Positions 1-10,263 of a stretch of DNA of 64,000 bases are shown here, piece after piece. How positions within the stretch are numbered: position 1 is the first letter of the stretch; each line of letters begins with the position of its first letter. A program made the position numbers and the translations under genes. Source of the DNA: Paratinospora sagittata (lineage: Eukaryota; Streptophyta; Magnoliopsida; Ranunculales; Menispermaceae); assembly GCA_035771175.1 (NCBI GenBank), contig CM069594.1:17746770-17810769 (forward strand). Direction: 5' to 3'. The notes beneath the pieces were generated by a model. That model saw nothing but the letters and a program-made list of their open reading frames with translations, was not told where the DNA came from and searched no databases.

Positions 1-367
1 ATTCGACTAACTTTCAAAAAATGTTTTAGCTCAGAGAATTTTCGGTGCTTAACAAATTGTTAAGTGTCTGTATTTATAAACTTGTAGAGATGATGTTGTC
101 GTTCATTTGAATTTGAATTTCAAATATGAACGTTTACTCACAACAGCTAGAATATATCACGATAGTGGCAACTGCACAATTCATGAATATTTTGTTTTTC
201 TCCAGATACACGAATAAGAAAAGTTGTAGAAGACGTGGTTCGTGAATCAGAGAATATCTCTTACAAATACAGAAAATTGATTTTGTATGAAAAGTTGTTC
301 AGAAAAGGTGGCAAAAAATACGTACATGTCAAAACAGTAAAAATATCATTTATGTCGTTTTGTTCCT

Positions 368-920
368 TGGAGGGCGTTCATAGAATATCAGCGTTCTACT
401 GAACAATGAAGTGAGGGCGCTACTAAGTAGTAAGCGTCCTGACTTGCTTTGACAATTAAACGACTTAAAGCATGAGGGCGCTATTTCGCAGTAAGCGTTC
501 TGCTTGGTTTAAAATGCACAACATATGAGGGCGCTACTCAAGAGTAAGCGTCCTGAACTATTAAAAGCAGTTTTAAAATAATGTTTAAGCGCGCTGATGG
601 ACGGTGAGCATCCTAAAAGTTACTTAAGTTGATTATAAAGATGAGGGTGCTCCTACGCAAGTAGCATCCTGATAATTCATTCAACATATTAATTATCATA
701 GTCCTTAAAGATATAAATCATTTAGCGATAAAAGAAAATCTTTCAGTGAGCTGAAGTTAAATCAGCGTCCTGACACTTTCAAAGGTTGATAAGAGAAAGG
801 TCACTACTAACAAGTAAGCGTCCTTATTAATCAGATCAATTAAACCTTGAGCATCTTAACATTTTATCAGCGTCCTGACTCATCAAGTCCAAGAGAGCGC
901 TGCTAAAACGTTAGCGTCCT
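368..920 (+). repeat. Array of about ten hairpin units, arms AGGGCGCT / AGCGTCCT
   Basis: Units recur every 45-70 bp. Each has a left arm close to AGGGCGCT and a right arm AGCGTCCT, separated by 9-15 variable bases. The right arm is exact at 433, 547, 764, 817, 869 and 913. AGCGTTCT occurs at 390 and 494, and AGCATCCT at 607 and 663. Left arms are visible at 371, 414, 475, 528, 588, 644 and 894, and decayed in the other units. The arms pair over 8 bases with one G-U wobble. The spacers between units are unrelated AT-rich sequence, so this is not a simple tandem satellite. Confidence 0.75.
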
Positions 921-929
921 AAAATACTT

Positions 930-937
930 TATAAAAG
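930..937 (+). promoter_or_regulatory. TATA box of the partial LTR
   Basis: TATAAAAG lies 10 bases after the last hairpin unit, in the place expected for the U3/R promoter of the LTR. It is called from the motif and its position only. Confidence 0.5.
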
Positions 938-1487
938 CGATTTTTGATTTCTCGATTAAAACACGATAAAACATAAAGTAATTGGATTAAATCAAACATG
1001 CAACCAATCAATTAAAACATGCAGATGATAAAAATCTTGCTGAGAGTAAGTTGATTGATAGACCTTACAATCAAAGTATTGATAGACTTGGAACTTCATT
1101 TTTCTGATCAATACGCTTGTGATCTTTGTTCCTTGATCTGAATTCTTGATAAATCTGAAACACTTGACAAGATCATTAGATAAACCAACTGGAGATATTT
1201 GGAATCATCAAAACCTTCATATCATGGGGTTCATTGAGATAACACCGTGGACTTAGAAATAATGGATGTGTATATATATATGTTGTGATGTGAATAATGG
1301 TAAAATGTGGAATATGATGATTGTGATAATCAGGTTTCATGATATTTTGTATTTATGAGAAGGTTATGTCAAAATTTCTTAAGGTAGAATGTATTGGAAG
1401 GCTGACAAAGTATTATATACGTCTGTGTATGGTGTATGTGGTATTCTGTACCGATCGTGACATCACCCTAGAGAGGGGGTCGCGACA

Positions 1488-1795
1488 TTACCTATGTAAT
1501 GTTACAGAGAACAAATAGTCATTACAAATTATATCATTTGGGAAAAAACTCACTAGTTCAACCAGAATGTGCTCTAGGTTGGGGCAGTCCCGTAATAAAA
1601 AAATTAATATTTTATATGAAACGAGGAAAAAACTCTATAGATTATCGAGGAAAATACTCATTAAAAAAGGGCATTTCATATAATATAAAATGAGGAAAAA
1701 CCTCGACAGATTACTATGGAAGGAGGGCGAAGGTGGTAAATTCATGTTTTATATGAAAACCTTTGCATTAATTTGTAAATGGTCATGTTCATTTG
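1488..1795. other. Unassigned repeat-derived spacer between two LTRs
   Basis: No gene is visible. Four short motifs of the form (G)GGAAAAA(A)CTC or GAGGAAAA.CTC occur near 1550, 1622, 1649 and 1691. Some can fold as small GAG..CTC hairpins. The stretch may be part of the outer LTR whose tail is at 5930-6512. Confidence 0.3.
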
Positions 1796-1992
1796 TGTAA
1801 CACCCCATAATTTTGAGTCAAACTTACACGTTGACCTATATGTATTGTCAGACATATTTATACGCGTATACGTGCGTATATGGCCTTAGATTATGGTGTT
1901 CATGTGCATTCTAAGGTTGTAAGAACCCCAGGACCCTAAATATAGCATTTGAAACCTGACATTATGAGAAATTTTCACCCTGGACACATAAA

Positions 1993-2169
1993 AGCACGCT
2001 CCCCTGGGAGAAGCGTGCTGCAGTGGTGGAAACCCAAGAGCATGATTTATAGAGATTTTCAGAGAAGCACACTCTTGTGAATGAGAAGCGCGCTCCTTGC
2101 AGGAAACAGGGGCAGAATCTATTTATGGGAAAGGAGGGGCGTGCTCCTACTTAGGGGAAGCGTACTCCT
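1993..2169 (+). repeat. Hairpin array B, arms AGCACGCT / AGCGTGCT
   Basis: AGCACGCT at 1993-2000 and AGCGTGCT at 2012-2019 are exact reverse complements with an 11-base loop. Further related words follow: AGCACACT at 2066, AGCGCGCTCCT at 2087, GGCGTGCTCCT at 2138 and AGCGTACTCCT at 2159. An AT-rich TATA-like word (ATAAAAG, 2219) lies downstream. The layout is the same as in the array at 368-920 but with a different core. Confidence 0.65.
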
Positions 2170-3396
2170 TAGCGTTTTAATAGTTTTTTTAAATGGACGG
2201 TGAAGCGGTTTACTCAAAATAAAAGACGATTTTTCATTCTTTCCAGCATATTCAAGCACATTTGAATCTGAAGAAAGAGGAGAAACGAAGGGAGAAGAGG
2301 AATGAGCGTTAGGGTTGATCAAATCCAAGGTAAAAATGATGATTTTTAGCTAAAAATGACATATTCTTGCTCATCTCTTCAAGTTGCATGACATATGTGA
2401 ATTTCGTAAGATTTTGACGGATTGGAAGAGCGTGATTTGTGTTGAGATTGAGGGTTTTGGTGTGTATATTCGTGGGTAAGTAAATCTTTGATGAAATCTA
2501 AGTTATTGGCATGTGAAATTCTTGAAACATGATGGTTAAATGTAGGTGTATATTGGACCCAGCTATAGAAGCAGTTGAGGGTTTGGGAACATCTTGGGTG
2601 TTTAGATGTGGATTAATGTAAAATTATGATTGATTTTGACTTCTTTGTGGAAATTTCAGCAAATTATTCATGAAATTAGAGAATTGCTTGGTAGTATATG
2701 TTTAGAGAGTGAGTTAGAGTAATTGGTGTACGTTGTACATTGTGAATATTTCTTTACTTTGGTCTTCTTGTTGATGTAACGACTCTCACCTTGTTTTGTT
2801 TTGATAATTGCAAACAACATACTTGTGATCATTAATCTCTTTGATGTAGTTGTTTCAGTACTAACTAGTTATATCAGATGGATTCAACTATACTGCCAAA
2901 ACATGTGGATGGAACAACATTGCCCAAAGATTCAAGAGCTTCATGATTGTAATTCTTATTTAGAATCTTAGTGTTGTAGAGTAACAATTACATGTTTCAA
3001 CTACAATATGATTTGCATCTTTTTGAAAATCATGCATATAGTTTATCATACTTATGCACATACACTATTATGTTATTGATCATGCATACACACCCATTAG
3101 TATGATAATTATGCAATCACAGAGTTAAAATTGTTTGTCATGCATATTTTTATCAGCGATTAATATGCATTCATTTTACCAACTTTGCATGGTTTTATTG
3201 TTTTACGTGTGTTGTATTGAATGTCTCAATCATATGCTTAGTCAATTGATTTATACGTATTTAACTTTGTCAATTATACTTCAATCTTGTCAAAAATTGT
3301 TTTTGAAAGTTAGGCTATGTATTTGACAATGTCCTAAACTCATTATGATCGAAAAATCGGGTTTATATCACTTGCAACGCATTCCTCTCTTAAAGA

Positions 3397-3707
3397 ACGT
3401 GCTCCTGTACATTTTTCCGAGACTTATATTTTCTGATCAAAGTTTAAGGAATGCGCTCCTGTGGTTTTACCCAAGTGTCAGATTTTTCTGATCAAGGAAA
3501 AAGAAATGCGCTCCTTCCAATAGAAACACGCTCCTGTTGCCAAGGGCAAAATAGAAAATTTTATAGAGTTAGTAGTTCTTGATGAAGGACCTTGCTCCTA
3601 TGCCTAACGGACACATTAAGGAATGCACTCCTTGATTGGAGAAAAATATGAAAAGTTTCAGATTTTAAAGCAAAAACACACTCCTTCCTTGAGAAACGTG
3701 TTCCTGT
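3397..3707 (+). repeat. Array C: eight copies of a GCNCTCCT(GT) word
   Basis: ACGTGCTCCTGT (3397), ATGCGCTCCTGT (3451), ATGCGCTCCT (3506), ACACGCTCCTGT (3526), TTGCTCCTAT (near 3592), ATGCACTCCT (3623), ACACACTCCT (3676) and ACGTGTTCCTGT (3696). They are irregularly spaced in otherwise unrelated AT-rich DNA. Unlike arrays A and B, the copies all point one way, with only partial self-complementarity. Confidence 0.65.
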
Positions 3708-3727
3708 GCCTCGGTGTGGTGTTTTTC

Positions 3728-3735
3728 TATAAATA
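3728..3735 (+). promoter_or_regulatory. TATA box of the nested copia-type LTR
   Basis: TATAAATA follows array C by about 20 bases, in the context TTTTTCTATAAAta..ACTTGCTCATTT. The same context recurs at 62422-62455 in the other copia-type solo LTR, which supports a functional U3/R promoter. Confidence 0.6.
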
Positions 3736-5929
3736 CCACACTTGCTCATTTGAAGAACAACTTTTGCAAAAAATACTTGAACTTGTGCCATTTTTCATCT
3801 TAGCATTTTTACAAGTTCTTGAGTGATTTTAAACATTTTTCTAAGCAAAAGTTCCCCTACATTTGGTTATTTGATTCATACTTCTGAATAGTTCACCAAA
3901 TCTTTCAAAATCTTTGAGAAACTTGTGTGTTTCTCTTGAGCAAGCGATCAGGAAGTTTTTGAGTGTTCTCTACACATCTTGTTGATTCTTGATCATATTT
4001 GAACGTGATATCTCTCAACCATCAGCACACTTGAAGAATCATTGAGCTTCAACCTTACCCAAGTAGGGTTAAATCTCTCTAACTCGATTATTGTGATTTT
4101 GTTTGAGTAAATCAGTTTTGTGCTTGAGTTTATATCTTGAAAACTGATTTTGTTTTGAATAGTGTTTGTGAAACCCTTTTTTATCTTTATATCATTGTAT
4201 CTTTTTTAGTGGTTTCATAAATATTATGTGGTATCAATTCATGTGCTAAACTTATAATATATTGAATCGATTTCATAGATCATTACTTGAGTTAGTTGAT
4301 TCTTGATCTTAATCATTTATACATTTAGAATCATCAAGTTTTGATCATTGCATATTGATTCTTGAGCTTTATACATATCATTGTCAAAATCGATATTTGA
4401 ACACTTGTGCATATTCGATTCTTGTTTTCATATCATATATATTTGAATCGATTGCATTTGAGAAAAACTATTTCAACACATTGCATCACTTAAATCATTG
4501 TGGTTCGAATAGTGATGTTTACTCATTCAAGGTTGTAAGCTTATCATTGTTGAGAGTGTTGTAGAACACTTCTCTCTATTATTTGCAATCTTGATATATC
4601 GTTGACGTGTTTGTCAACCGGGAACATACCATACTATTGTACTCGTAACCACACCCATAAGTTGGTTACAATGCGACTTTTTAGCCAAGCCCTTGTGTTG
4701 GTTAGTATAAGGCTTTGAGTCAAGCCTTTGTGTTGGCTTTTATAAATGACTTTTAGTCACGTCTGTAAGTTGACTAGCCAATAGTGTATTGAAAAATCTT
4801 GATCGTGGTGATTGGGTAGTGGACGTAGGTTTAAGGGGAACCGAACCACTCTAAATCATTGTGTCCATTTATTTCTCCTGCACTTGTCTATATTGATTGT
4901 TACCTATTACGCACTTTATCTGTTTAATTATTTTAATCGTAAGGTAACGCAAAAATCCGTCAAGTCCAATTCACCTTCTCCTCTTGGACTATAATACTGG
5001 GCCAACACTTCGTATATGACATTGTATGATAGGAAATGTTTTGTGAAATGATAAGCATGTTATTGTATTTGCATTGTGTTTAAATTCATGAAACTGATTT
5101 ATGAAATGGAGCATGATTTAGACTTGCAGGAACAGGTTAAAACATGAGGTCATTCGTTGGGAAATCTCTAGGAATGTAGACTTGCATGAGTAACACTGAA
5201 AGTAATCATGGTCATTGATGTTGTCCTAGTAGGATGAGAACCCATGAATGAATGGATTAAATAAGTAATATAGGTTTGGTGCTACCCTTGTTAGAGAACA
5301 AATAAAGGGTGTAGACTCACTCTATTATTTTGAAAGAGGGAGATGGCTATGATTTATCCTAGTTATTGCATGGGTATTGATCATGTATTGTATTGTTAAG
5401 TTGATGCATGTGTTTCACTTGTGTTAAATGATGCATATTTTATATGAATGCATATATGATGTCATAGTTAGAAATATTCTCAGAGTTGTCGTTGTTCACT
5501 CTTTCTCCTCAAACTTTTCAGGAACTGATCCCAAGGGAAAGGGAAAAGCACGTGAAGAGCAGAAGTCTCTTCAGTTGATTTTGATGTATGTGTAGATAAA
5601 ATAAACTTGTTTATTTTGAATTGTATATTTGTATATATCACCTCATATTGTATATATGTTATCACCTAGATGAGCTAATGGGTGGAAACAAATATGGGTT
5701 ATGGATTTCGATAATGGAAATGGATATATGTTTATGATCTTGATATTTGGGTTTAATGAATAATGAATGTGAAATATTAGGCGTATGTAATATCATGTAA
5801 TTATGGGGATATTCTGTCAAAATTTTAGGAAGTAAAGCATTGGAAGGCTGACAAAGTGTCATGTTTGTGTATGACATATGTGGTATTCTGTGCCGGTCAT
5901 GACGTCACTCTACAGAGTGGGTCGCAACA

Positions 5930-6512
5930 ATTTCGCTTCATGTATAATATTTTATTTTGTGATTCATCTTGGTATTTGAACCGTTTTAAAGTCATGTGTT
6001 CACTTAATGTGTGTGTGATGTCAACTATGAGATATATTCATTGAGCTTGTGAAGATCATTAATCTCCTTTATTTTTCCAAGTTCTAATAGGAAAGGAAAA
6101 GAAGTAGTAAGAGAAGAGTAGAAAGTCTCAAGACGTTGATGTATGTGTGTTTTTGGGACTGTGAACTTATTTTTGTAATGTATATAAATATCACCACATA
6201 TGTAATAGTTATCTATTATAATAGAGGTTAGGTTGTAAATTAACATGGGATGATCATGTTGGGGTTTTATGGACTTGATATGATGATTTTGAAGTTAATG
6301 GACATTTATATGATGATAGTTTCATTTGGGTTCATTGAAATGATTTTTGCAACATAGGTGAATGTAATCACAAGTATTCGAGGTTCAATATTAGGGAATA
6401 TATTAACGATATATTTAACTATTGAGTTAGATTGAGCAGGGTTTCAAATATGTAGGTGTATGACATTTGAGATTTTGTGTTGGTCGTGACGTCATTATTA
6501 TGGGTTGCAACA
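5930..6512 (+). mobile_element. 3' part of another LTR of the same family
   Basis: It ends GGGTTGCAACA after TGACGTCA. The stretch 6060-6240 aligns with about 5505-5670 of the neighbouring LTR (shared purine-rich 'gaaaggaaaag', 'gttgatgtatgtgtg', 'tatcacc.catat'). It is probably the outer LTR into which the 1796-5929 element inserted. Its 5' boundary is not found; it may run back into 1488-1790 or beyond the window. Confidence 0.5.
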
Positions 6513-6860
6513 GTAGTAGTTGGAGTTTTAAGTGAAAATGGTGTCGCAAAATGGAAGAGAAAACTCATAACGTCATAAAAAAGAAGATGAGTTAGGGATT
6601 TCACGATATCAAATGCGCATAGAGGGAAGACAATTGTTCTTTGTGCAAAAACTGTGAATGAAGCGAGCAAAATGATATTGTCAGCTGGTGAGGACTAACG
6701 AAGCTGTTGAGGAGTTCCCTGTTCTCTTTAGTGTTCAAAGAATCGAGTAACACAGTTTCGGATGTTAAACAACTAGTTCCTATTAGTTTAAAACCTTTCC
6801 TAGAGAAAGGTATTCTTGTCATTTCGCATGCTTAAATTTGTTATCAGTTCATAAAATTAA
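6513..6860. other. Unannotated upstream spacer
   Basis: No coding, RNA or repeat signal could be supported in this 348-bp stretch between the LTR nest and the MITE-like repeat. Confidence 0.4.
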
Positions 6861-7083
6861 GGGCCTGTTTGGTTGGGTGCTCTAAAACAATTTTTCTGTT
6901 TTCATGGTACCTAAAAAGTAATATTAGAACACTTGAGAAATTTTTTTCATTTCCCAAGTTTTCTTCTTTTCAATTGAGAAATTTTGAAAAACAATTTTTA
7001 AATACTGGTTTACCAAACAATTTTTTCCATGTTGTTTTCTATTTTTCACTAAACATTTTTCAAATTGAAACCAAACACTGCCC
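6861..7083. mobile_element. MITE-like element with GGGCCTGTTTGGTT ends
   Basis: The left end GGGCCTGTTTGGTT and the right end, whose complement reads GGGCAGTGTTTGGTTT, form imperfect terminal inverted repeats of about 15 bp around a 223-bp AT-rich core with internal self-complementarity. The GGGCCTGTTTGGT terminus is common in non-autonomous plant DNA transposons. I see no convincing target duplication. It lies immediately upstream of the RECQ4 promoter region. Confidence 0.5.
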
Positions 7084-7373
7084 AAGAGACGGGCTATTCC
7101 TTTGCTTTTGAAGCGTGAATGCCTCCTTTCAAATTTCTCAAAAATAAAAAGAATAAAGAAGAAATGGTGAGTCGACTCAGGGAAACTCGGTGGATCGGAG
7201 ACTGAGTCAACATCCCGAGTCGTCCCAGCTTTTGTTGAATCGATTGGAGCACAGGGCGGCAAATTGACCCATGTTTCAGCGCGCGCTCTCATTTGAACTC
7301 TTTTATCTCTCATTCCTTGCATCTCATTCGCGAGCATCGGCGGTGAGAGCAGAGGCTGGAAAACCGCAACGAG
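7084..7373 (+). promoter_or_regulatory. Probable RECQ4 promoter and 5'UTR exon
   Basis: The base composition changes here from AT-rich repeat to mixed, GC-richer DNA with GCGCGCGC at 7278-7285 and pyrimidine-rich CTCTCATT tracts typical of plant 5'UTRs. Two possible donors follow: GGCG|GTGAGA after 7342 and CGAG|GTTTGT after 7373. The next convincing acceptor upstream of the start codon is TTTTTCAG ending at 12756. Transcription start and donor choice are inference. RNA-seq reads joining 7342 or 7373 to 12757 would settle it. Confidence 0.4.
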
Positions 7374-8387
7374 GTTTGTGTTTTTTCTTTTTTCTTTTCC
7401 CATTGTAATCTGCTCGTTCATTTCGTTCTTTCGAGGCTTATTGCTAATCTCTTAAACCCTAACAGTTTCGCCATTACCTCGGTTTCGAAAACTTCTGATT
7501 TGTTTCTGATCCTATATTTCTTGCTTTTCTGAACTGATCATAGATCTGCTTTTCCTTCCATTTGCTACATTGGGAGCAACAAGCTTATCGTTCAAATATT
7601 TTTCACGTCGCGTCCTAGGTCGAACTTGAATCGTTTTCAATAACTCATGTTTTTTTGTTTTATTTTTAAGGCATTACGCCATCAACAACTGTATACGCTT
7701 GGCCCATTCTCTGTGTATCTTAACACTCTTCGTCGCGGCTCCGAGGTTCAACCTTATGGGCGCGTGGATGTTTAAAACTGCTTGTAATTCTTCTGCATTT
7801 TCCCGAGCTACCCAAATGGGCCTTTCGTTCCATACGTCAATTTTCCTTTAAAAAGTTAAAAAAATCCCTTTGAAAAATTATTCTTTTTTTTTTTTATTTG
7901 TTTTTAAGTTTTTTTGTTATGGTGGTTGGGGATATGAAAGAGAATTAGAGTAATATAAAGCAAAAGAGAACACAAGAGGTGGAAGACCAGAGGTTATTCT
8001 ACTGGAACTAGGCTAAGAGAAACAAAAAATTAGAAAAGAATGGTCAAATCCCTAATTAGGTCTTTCAAGAGATAATGTTGGGACATTCTATCCGATAACA
8101 ACCAAGAAGACTCTTTGAATCTAAAAGCATCCCACACCGAATTTGATATCATTGTAATGGTCCTAATAAATCCTACAGTTTCTCTCCAGCTATGTGCTTC
8201 ATAATAAGCCAAGAACTACCTGCTTCAACACGAGAGACCTTTTTGTTACAACTTCCAATATAATAAGAAGTTTTCTTGAAGGATGTCATTGCATCTTCTT
8301 GGAAGGACCTGTGTCTATCTTATAGTTTTCAACAAGTTTGACCAAATAGACCATGAGGACTGCAAGAAAATGTGATCAGCATAATCC

Positions 8388-8640
8388 TCTTTTTTTTTTT
8401 TTTGTTGACAAGAAACAAAAAGAATTGTATTAATAAAAAACTATACAGAAAATACACCCGGAATTAAATTTGGAATTAACGATCAAAACTGGACAAAATA
8501 GGATTCCAACCCCTTGACCAATTCCCCAAGGAATAGCCTCTTGAAAGCTTACTATCACTAACCCAAATGGAAGCTAAAAAAAAAGAAGGATCCCAAACAA
8601 CCCCGATATATTGTCATTCTTACAAAGAGAACACTAGTTT
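8388..8640 (-). mobile_element. 5'-truncated LINE 3' end, antisense
   Basis: A poly-T run at about 8388-8404 followed by 'gttgacaagaaacaaaaagaattgtattaat' type sequence is the complement of a LINE 3' end plus poly(A). The next 200 bp align loosely with the 3' end of the larger LINE starting at 9018 ('ccaacccttcaaccaatcccccaagga' region), so both come from one family. The right border near 8640 is approximate. Confidence 0.55.
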
Positions 8641-8776
8641 GGGGATAAAGCTTGATGAGGAAATCTTCTATACAAGACTTCTGCTGAGTTCAGCTTGCCC
8701 TAAGGCTTGAGCAAGTAACCAACCTAAAATTTTGAACTTATAAGGAACATTTTAGACTCTAACTCAACTAAACTAA

Positions 8777-8815
8777 GCCTTTTCCCAACTACATGGGGTC
8801 GGCTACATGTATCCG
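8777..8815 (+). repeat. Recurrent plant repeat motif (CCAACTACATGGGGTCGG)
   Basis: The core CCAACTACATGGGGTCGG followed by CTACATGTATCC is a block I know as recurring across many plant genomes in dispersed repeats. I cannot name the family, and the borders of this copy are not visible. Confidence 0.3.
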
Positions 8816-8998
8816 CTTCCTCCACTCCGCTCTATCAAAGGTTAAATTGGCATTTTAATTACAAGAAGTTAAATTTTTCTTAATTATCTCTGTCCATATT
8901 ATTACATTGCATGATGGAGGTGGGAAGAGAGATATTTACAGAGGGGGAGAGCCCCTCCCTCTCCCCCATGTCTCAATGTGGTACTAAAAGGGCGCAGC

Positions 8999-9033
8999 GG
9001 GGGGGGGGGGGGGGGGGTCTTTTTTTTTTTTTT
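8999..9033 (+). repeat. G19 homopolymer followed by T14
   Basis: Nineteen consecutive G (8999-9017), then TC, then about fourteen T. The T run is the complement of the LINE poly(A) tail. The G run abuts the LINE 3' junction and could form G-quadruplex DNA, or may have an uncertain length in the assembly. Confidence 0.7.
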
Positions 9034-9753
9034 GACAAGAAGCAAAAAAGTGTTGTATTAATGTAAAATATATCTATATGTGGTTATGTACATCAAAAAC
9101 CCAATTTTAGATCTCTAAACTTTGCAAAATTGGTTGCCAACCCTTCAACCAATCCCCCAAGGAAAATCCCCTTGCTATCTTAGACGCACTAATCCATAGA
9201 GAGGCCAAGAAGAAAGAATTCTATCAAACAACCCCAACTTCCTTTTCTTGGTCTTCGAATATTCAGCAATTCCTCTCCTTCCAGATGGACCAAACCGCAA
9301 CAAACACTACAACGTGCCAGTAGGCCCTAAAATGTCGTGGCACTGTAGACTCCTCGGGGAAAACCCAAATGGCCAAGTCTATGGTTAGCAGACCTCTTTA
9401 GTGAAGTTGCAATCAACAAATAGATGTTGGCAATTTTCCCCATTCATTCTACACAAGTAGCACCAACTGGGAGAGAGAGTCCACTCGTTAAACTGTCTTT
9501 GGAGAATATCTGCACAATTGATCTTGTTGTGAGCAATAGTTCACCTCAAAAACTTGGCCTTTGAGGTAACACGAGCCTTCCAAATAAACTCTGATGGAAA
9601 CTGAACTGGATATATGCTAGTATCAAGTGAGGAGCAAAGGTGGTGAAGGAAAGTTTTAGAGAAGAACTCCCCCGTTTCATCTAAGGGTCAAACAACCTTA
9701 TCACACCCTCCCGGTAGACTTACTCCTTCAAGAATTTCAACGAGGGATGATGC

Positions 9754-10218
9754 CTATGAACCTGCACAACCCGATGATCCTCTTCTAACGTGAGGGCACC
9801 ACACAGGTTGACCACCACTGCTCCCTTCTGACAGAGTCCAGAACTCACATATTGGCTTGTTCTGTTTGGAAGATAGTCTGAAAGCATTTGGGAAAAGCTC
9901 ACAAAATTTTGTCGTCCCATACCATGTATCCTTCCAAAATTTGAAAGATGAACAATCCCCCACTTTAAGCTTCACTAAAGTAGAGAAGCTTGGGTAAAGA
10001 GAGTGAATGAATTTCCAAGGGCTTCAGTATGTGGCGACGGGGGACACACCTGCGTCTCTAGAGTTCCTATGAAGTCCATGTCGGCTCACCACTATTTTAG
10101 CCCATAGTGAATCACTTTCCTTGAGAAAACGCCACAGCCACTTCCCAACTAAGTCTTTATTCCTTAGCACCAAATTGCCAATGCCCAAGCCCCCTTGATC
10201 GACCCTTTCGCTGACCAA
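9754..10218 (-). pseudogene. LINE C-terminal (zf-RVT-like) fragment
   Basis: Two frames, 10024-10218 ('GGLGIGNLVLRNKDLVGKWLW') and 9754-9975 ('VGDCSSFKFWKDTW'), carry the region after the reverse transcriptase in plant LINEs. They are separated from each other and from the reverse transcriptase by frameshifts. No intact cysteine cluster is readable here. Confidence 0.7.
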
Positions 10219-10263
10219 CCTCCATTTAACAAGGTCGCCACCTCTAAGTTTATCCTCTCCTTT

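Larger units (their letters stand above)
1..1487 (+). mobile_element. Partial LTR (probably Ty3/gypsy), 3' end inside the window
   Basis: The stretch ends in GGGGGTCGCGACA, an LTR-type CA terminus. Just before it lies a tract (about 1372-1487) that is clearly similar to the ends of the LTRs finishing at 5929 and 6512: 'ggaaggctgacaaag', 'gtggtattctgt', then a degenerate TGACGTCA. The 5' end is off the window, so length and target duplication cannot be checked. No primer-binding site follows the terminus, so this is a solo LTR or a 3' LTR. It carries a hairpin array at 368-920 and a TATA box at 930. Assignment to gypsy rather than copia is inference from the TGT..ACA-type termini and length. 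Confidence 0.6.
2769..5007 (+). mobile_element. Solo LTR, SIRE-like Ty1/copia type, nested
   Basis: The 2239-bp unit begins TGTTG and ends CAACA, a perfect 5-base inverted terminus. It is flanked by CTTCT (2764-2768) and CTTCG (5008-5012). The 3' part has the 'caattcacc..ctcttgg' tail and, near 4815, the 'gtggacgtagg ... ccgaaccac' block familiar from SIRE-like copia LTRs. The element at 61445-63349 has the same tail. The LTR carries array C and a good TATA box. It contains no reading frames of interest. Family assignment rests on remembered LTR signatures. Confidence 0.7.
1796..5929 (+). mobile_element. Solo LTR (probably Ty3/gypsy) split by a younger copia-type solo LTR
   Basis: It starts TGTAACACCCC and ends GGGTCGCAACA. 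The flanking 5-mers are ATTTG (1791-1795) and ATTTC (5930-5934), a target duplication with one mismatch. Removing the nested insertion (2769-5007 plus one duplication copy) leaves about 1.9 kb. The 3' end has a perfect TGACGTCA palindrome (bZIP/CRE type) about 30 bases before the terminus. No internal retrotransposon coding region remains, so a recombined solo LTR is the simplest reading. It carries hairpin array B near its 5' end. Confidence 0.65.

Noticed and set aside
368..920. CRISPR-like repeat array
   Set aside because: The repeats are 8-base hairpin arms with irregular spacing in plant DNA, not 25-40 base direct repeats with uniform spacers.
6924..7421. 165-residue open frame on the - strand
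   Set aside because: It crosses the MITE-like repeat and the probable RECQ4 promoter/5'UTR, has no recognisable domain and biased composition. It is a chance frame.
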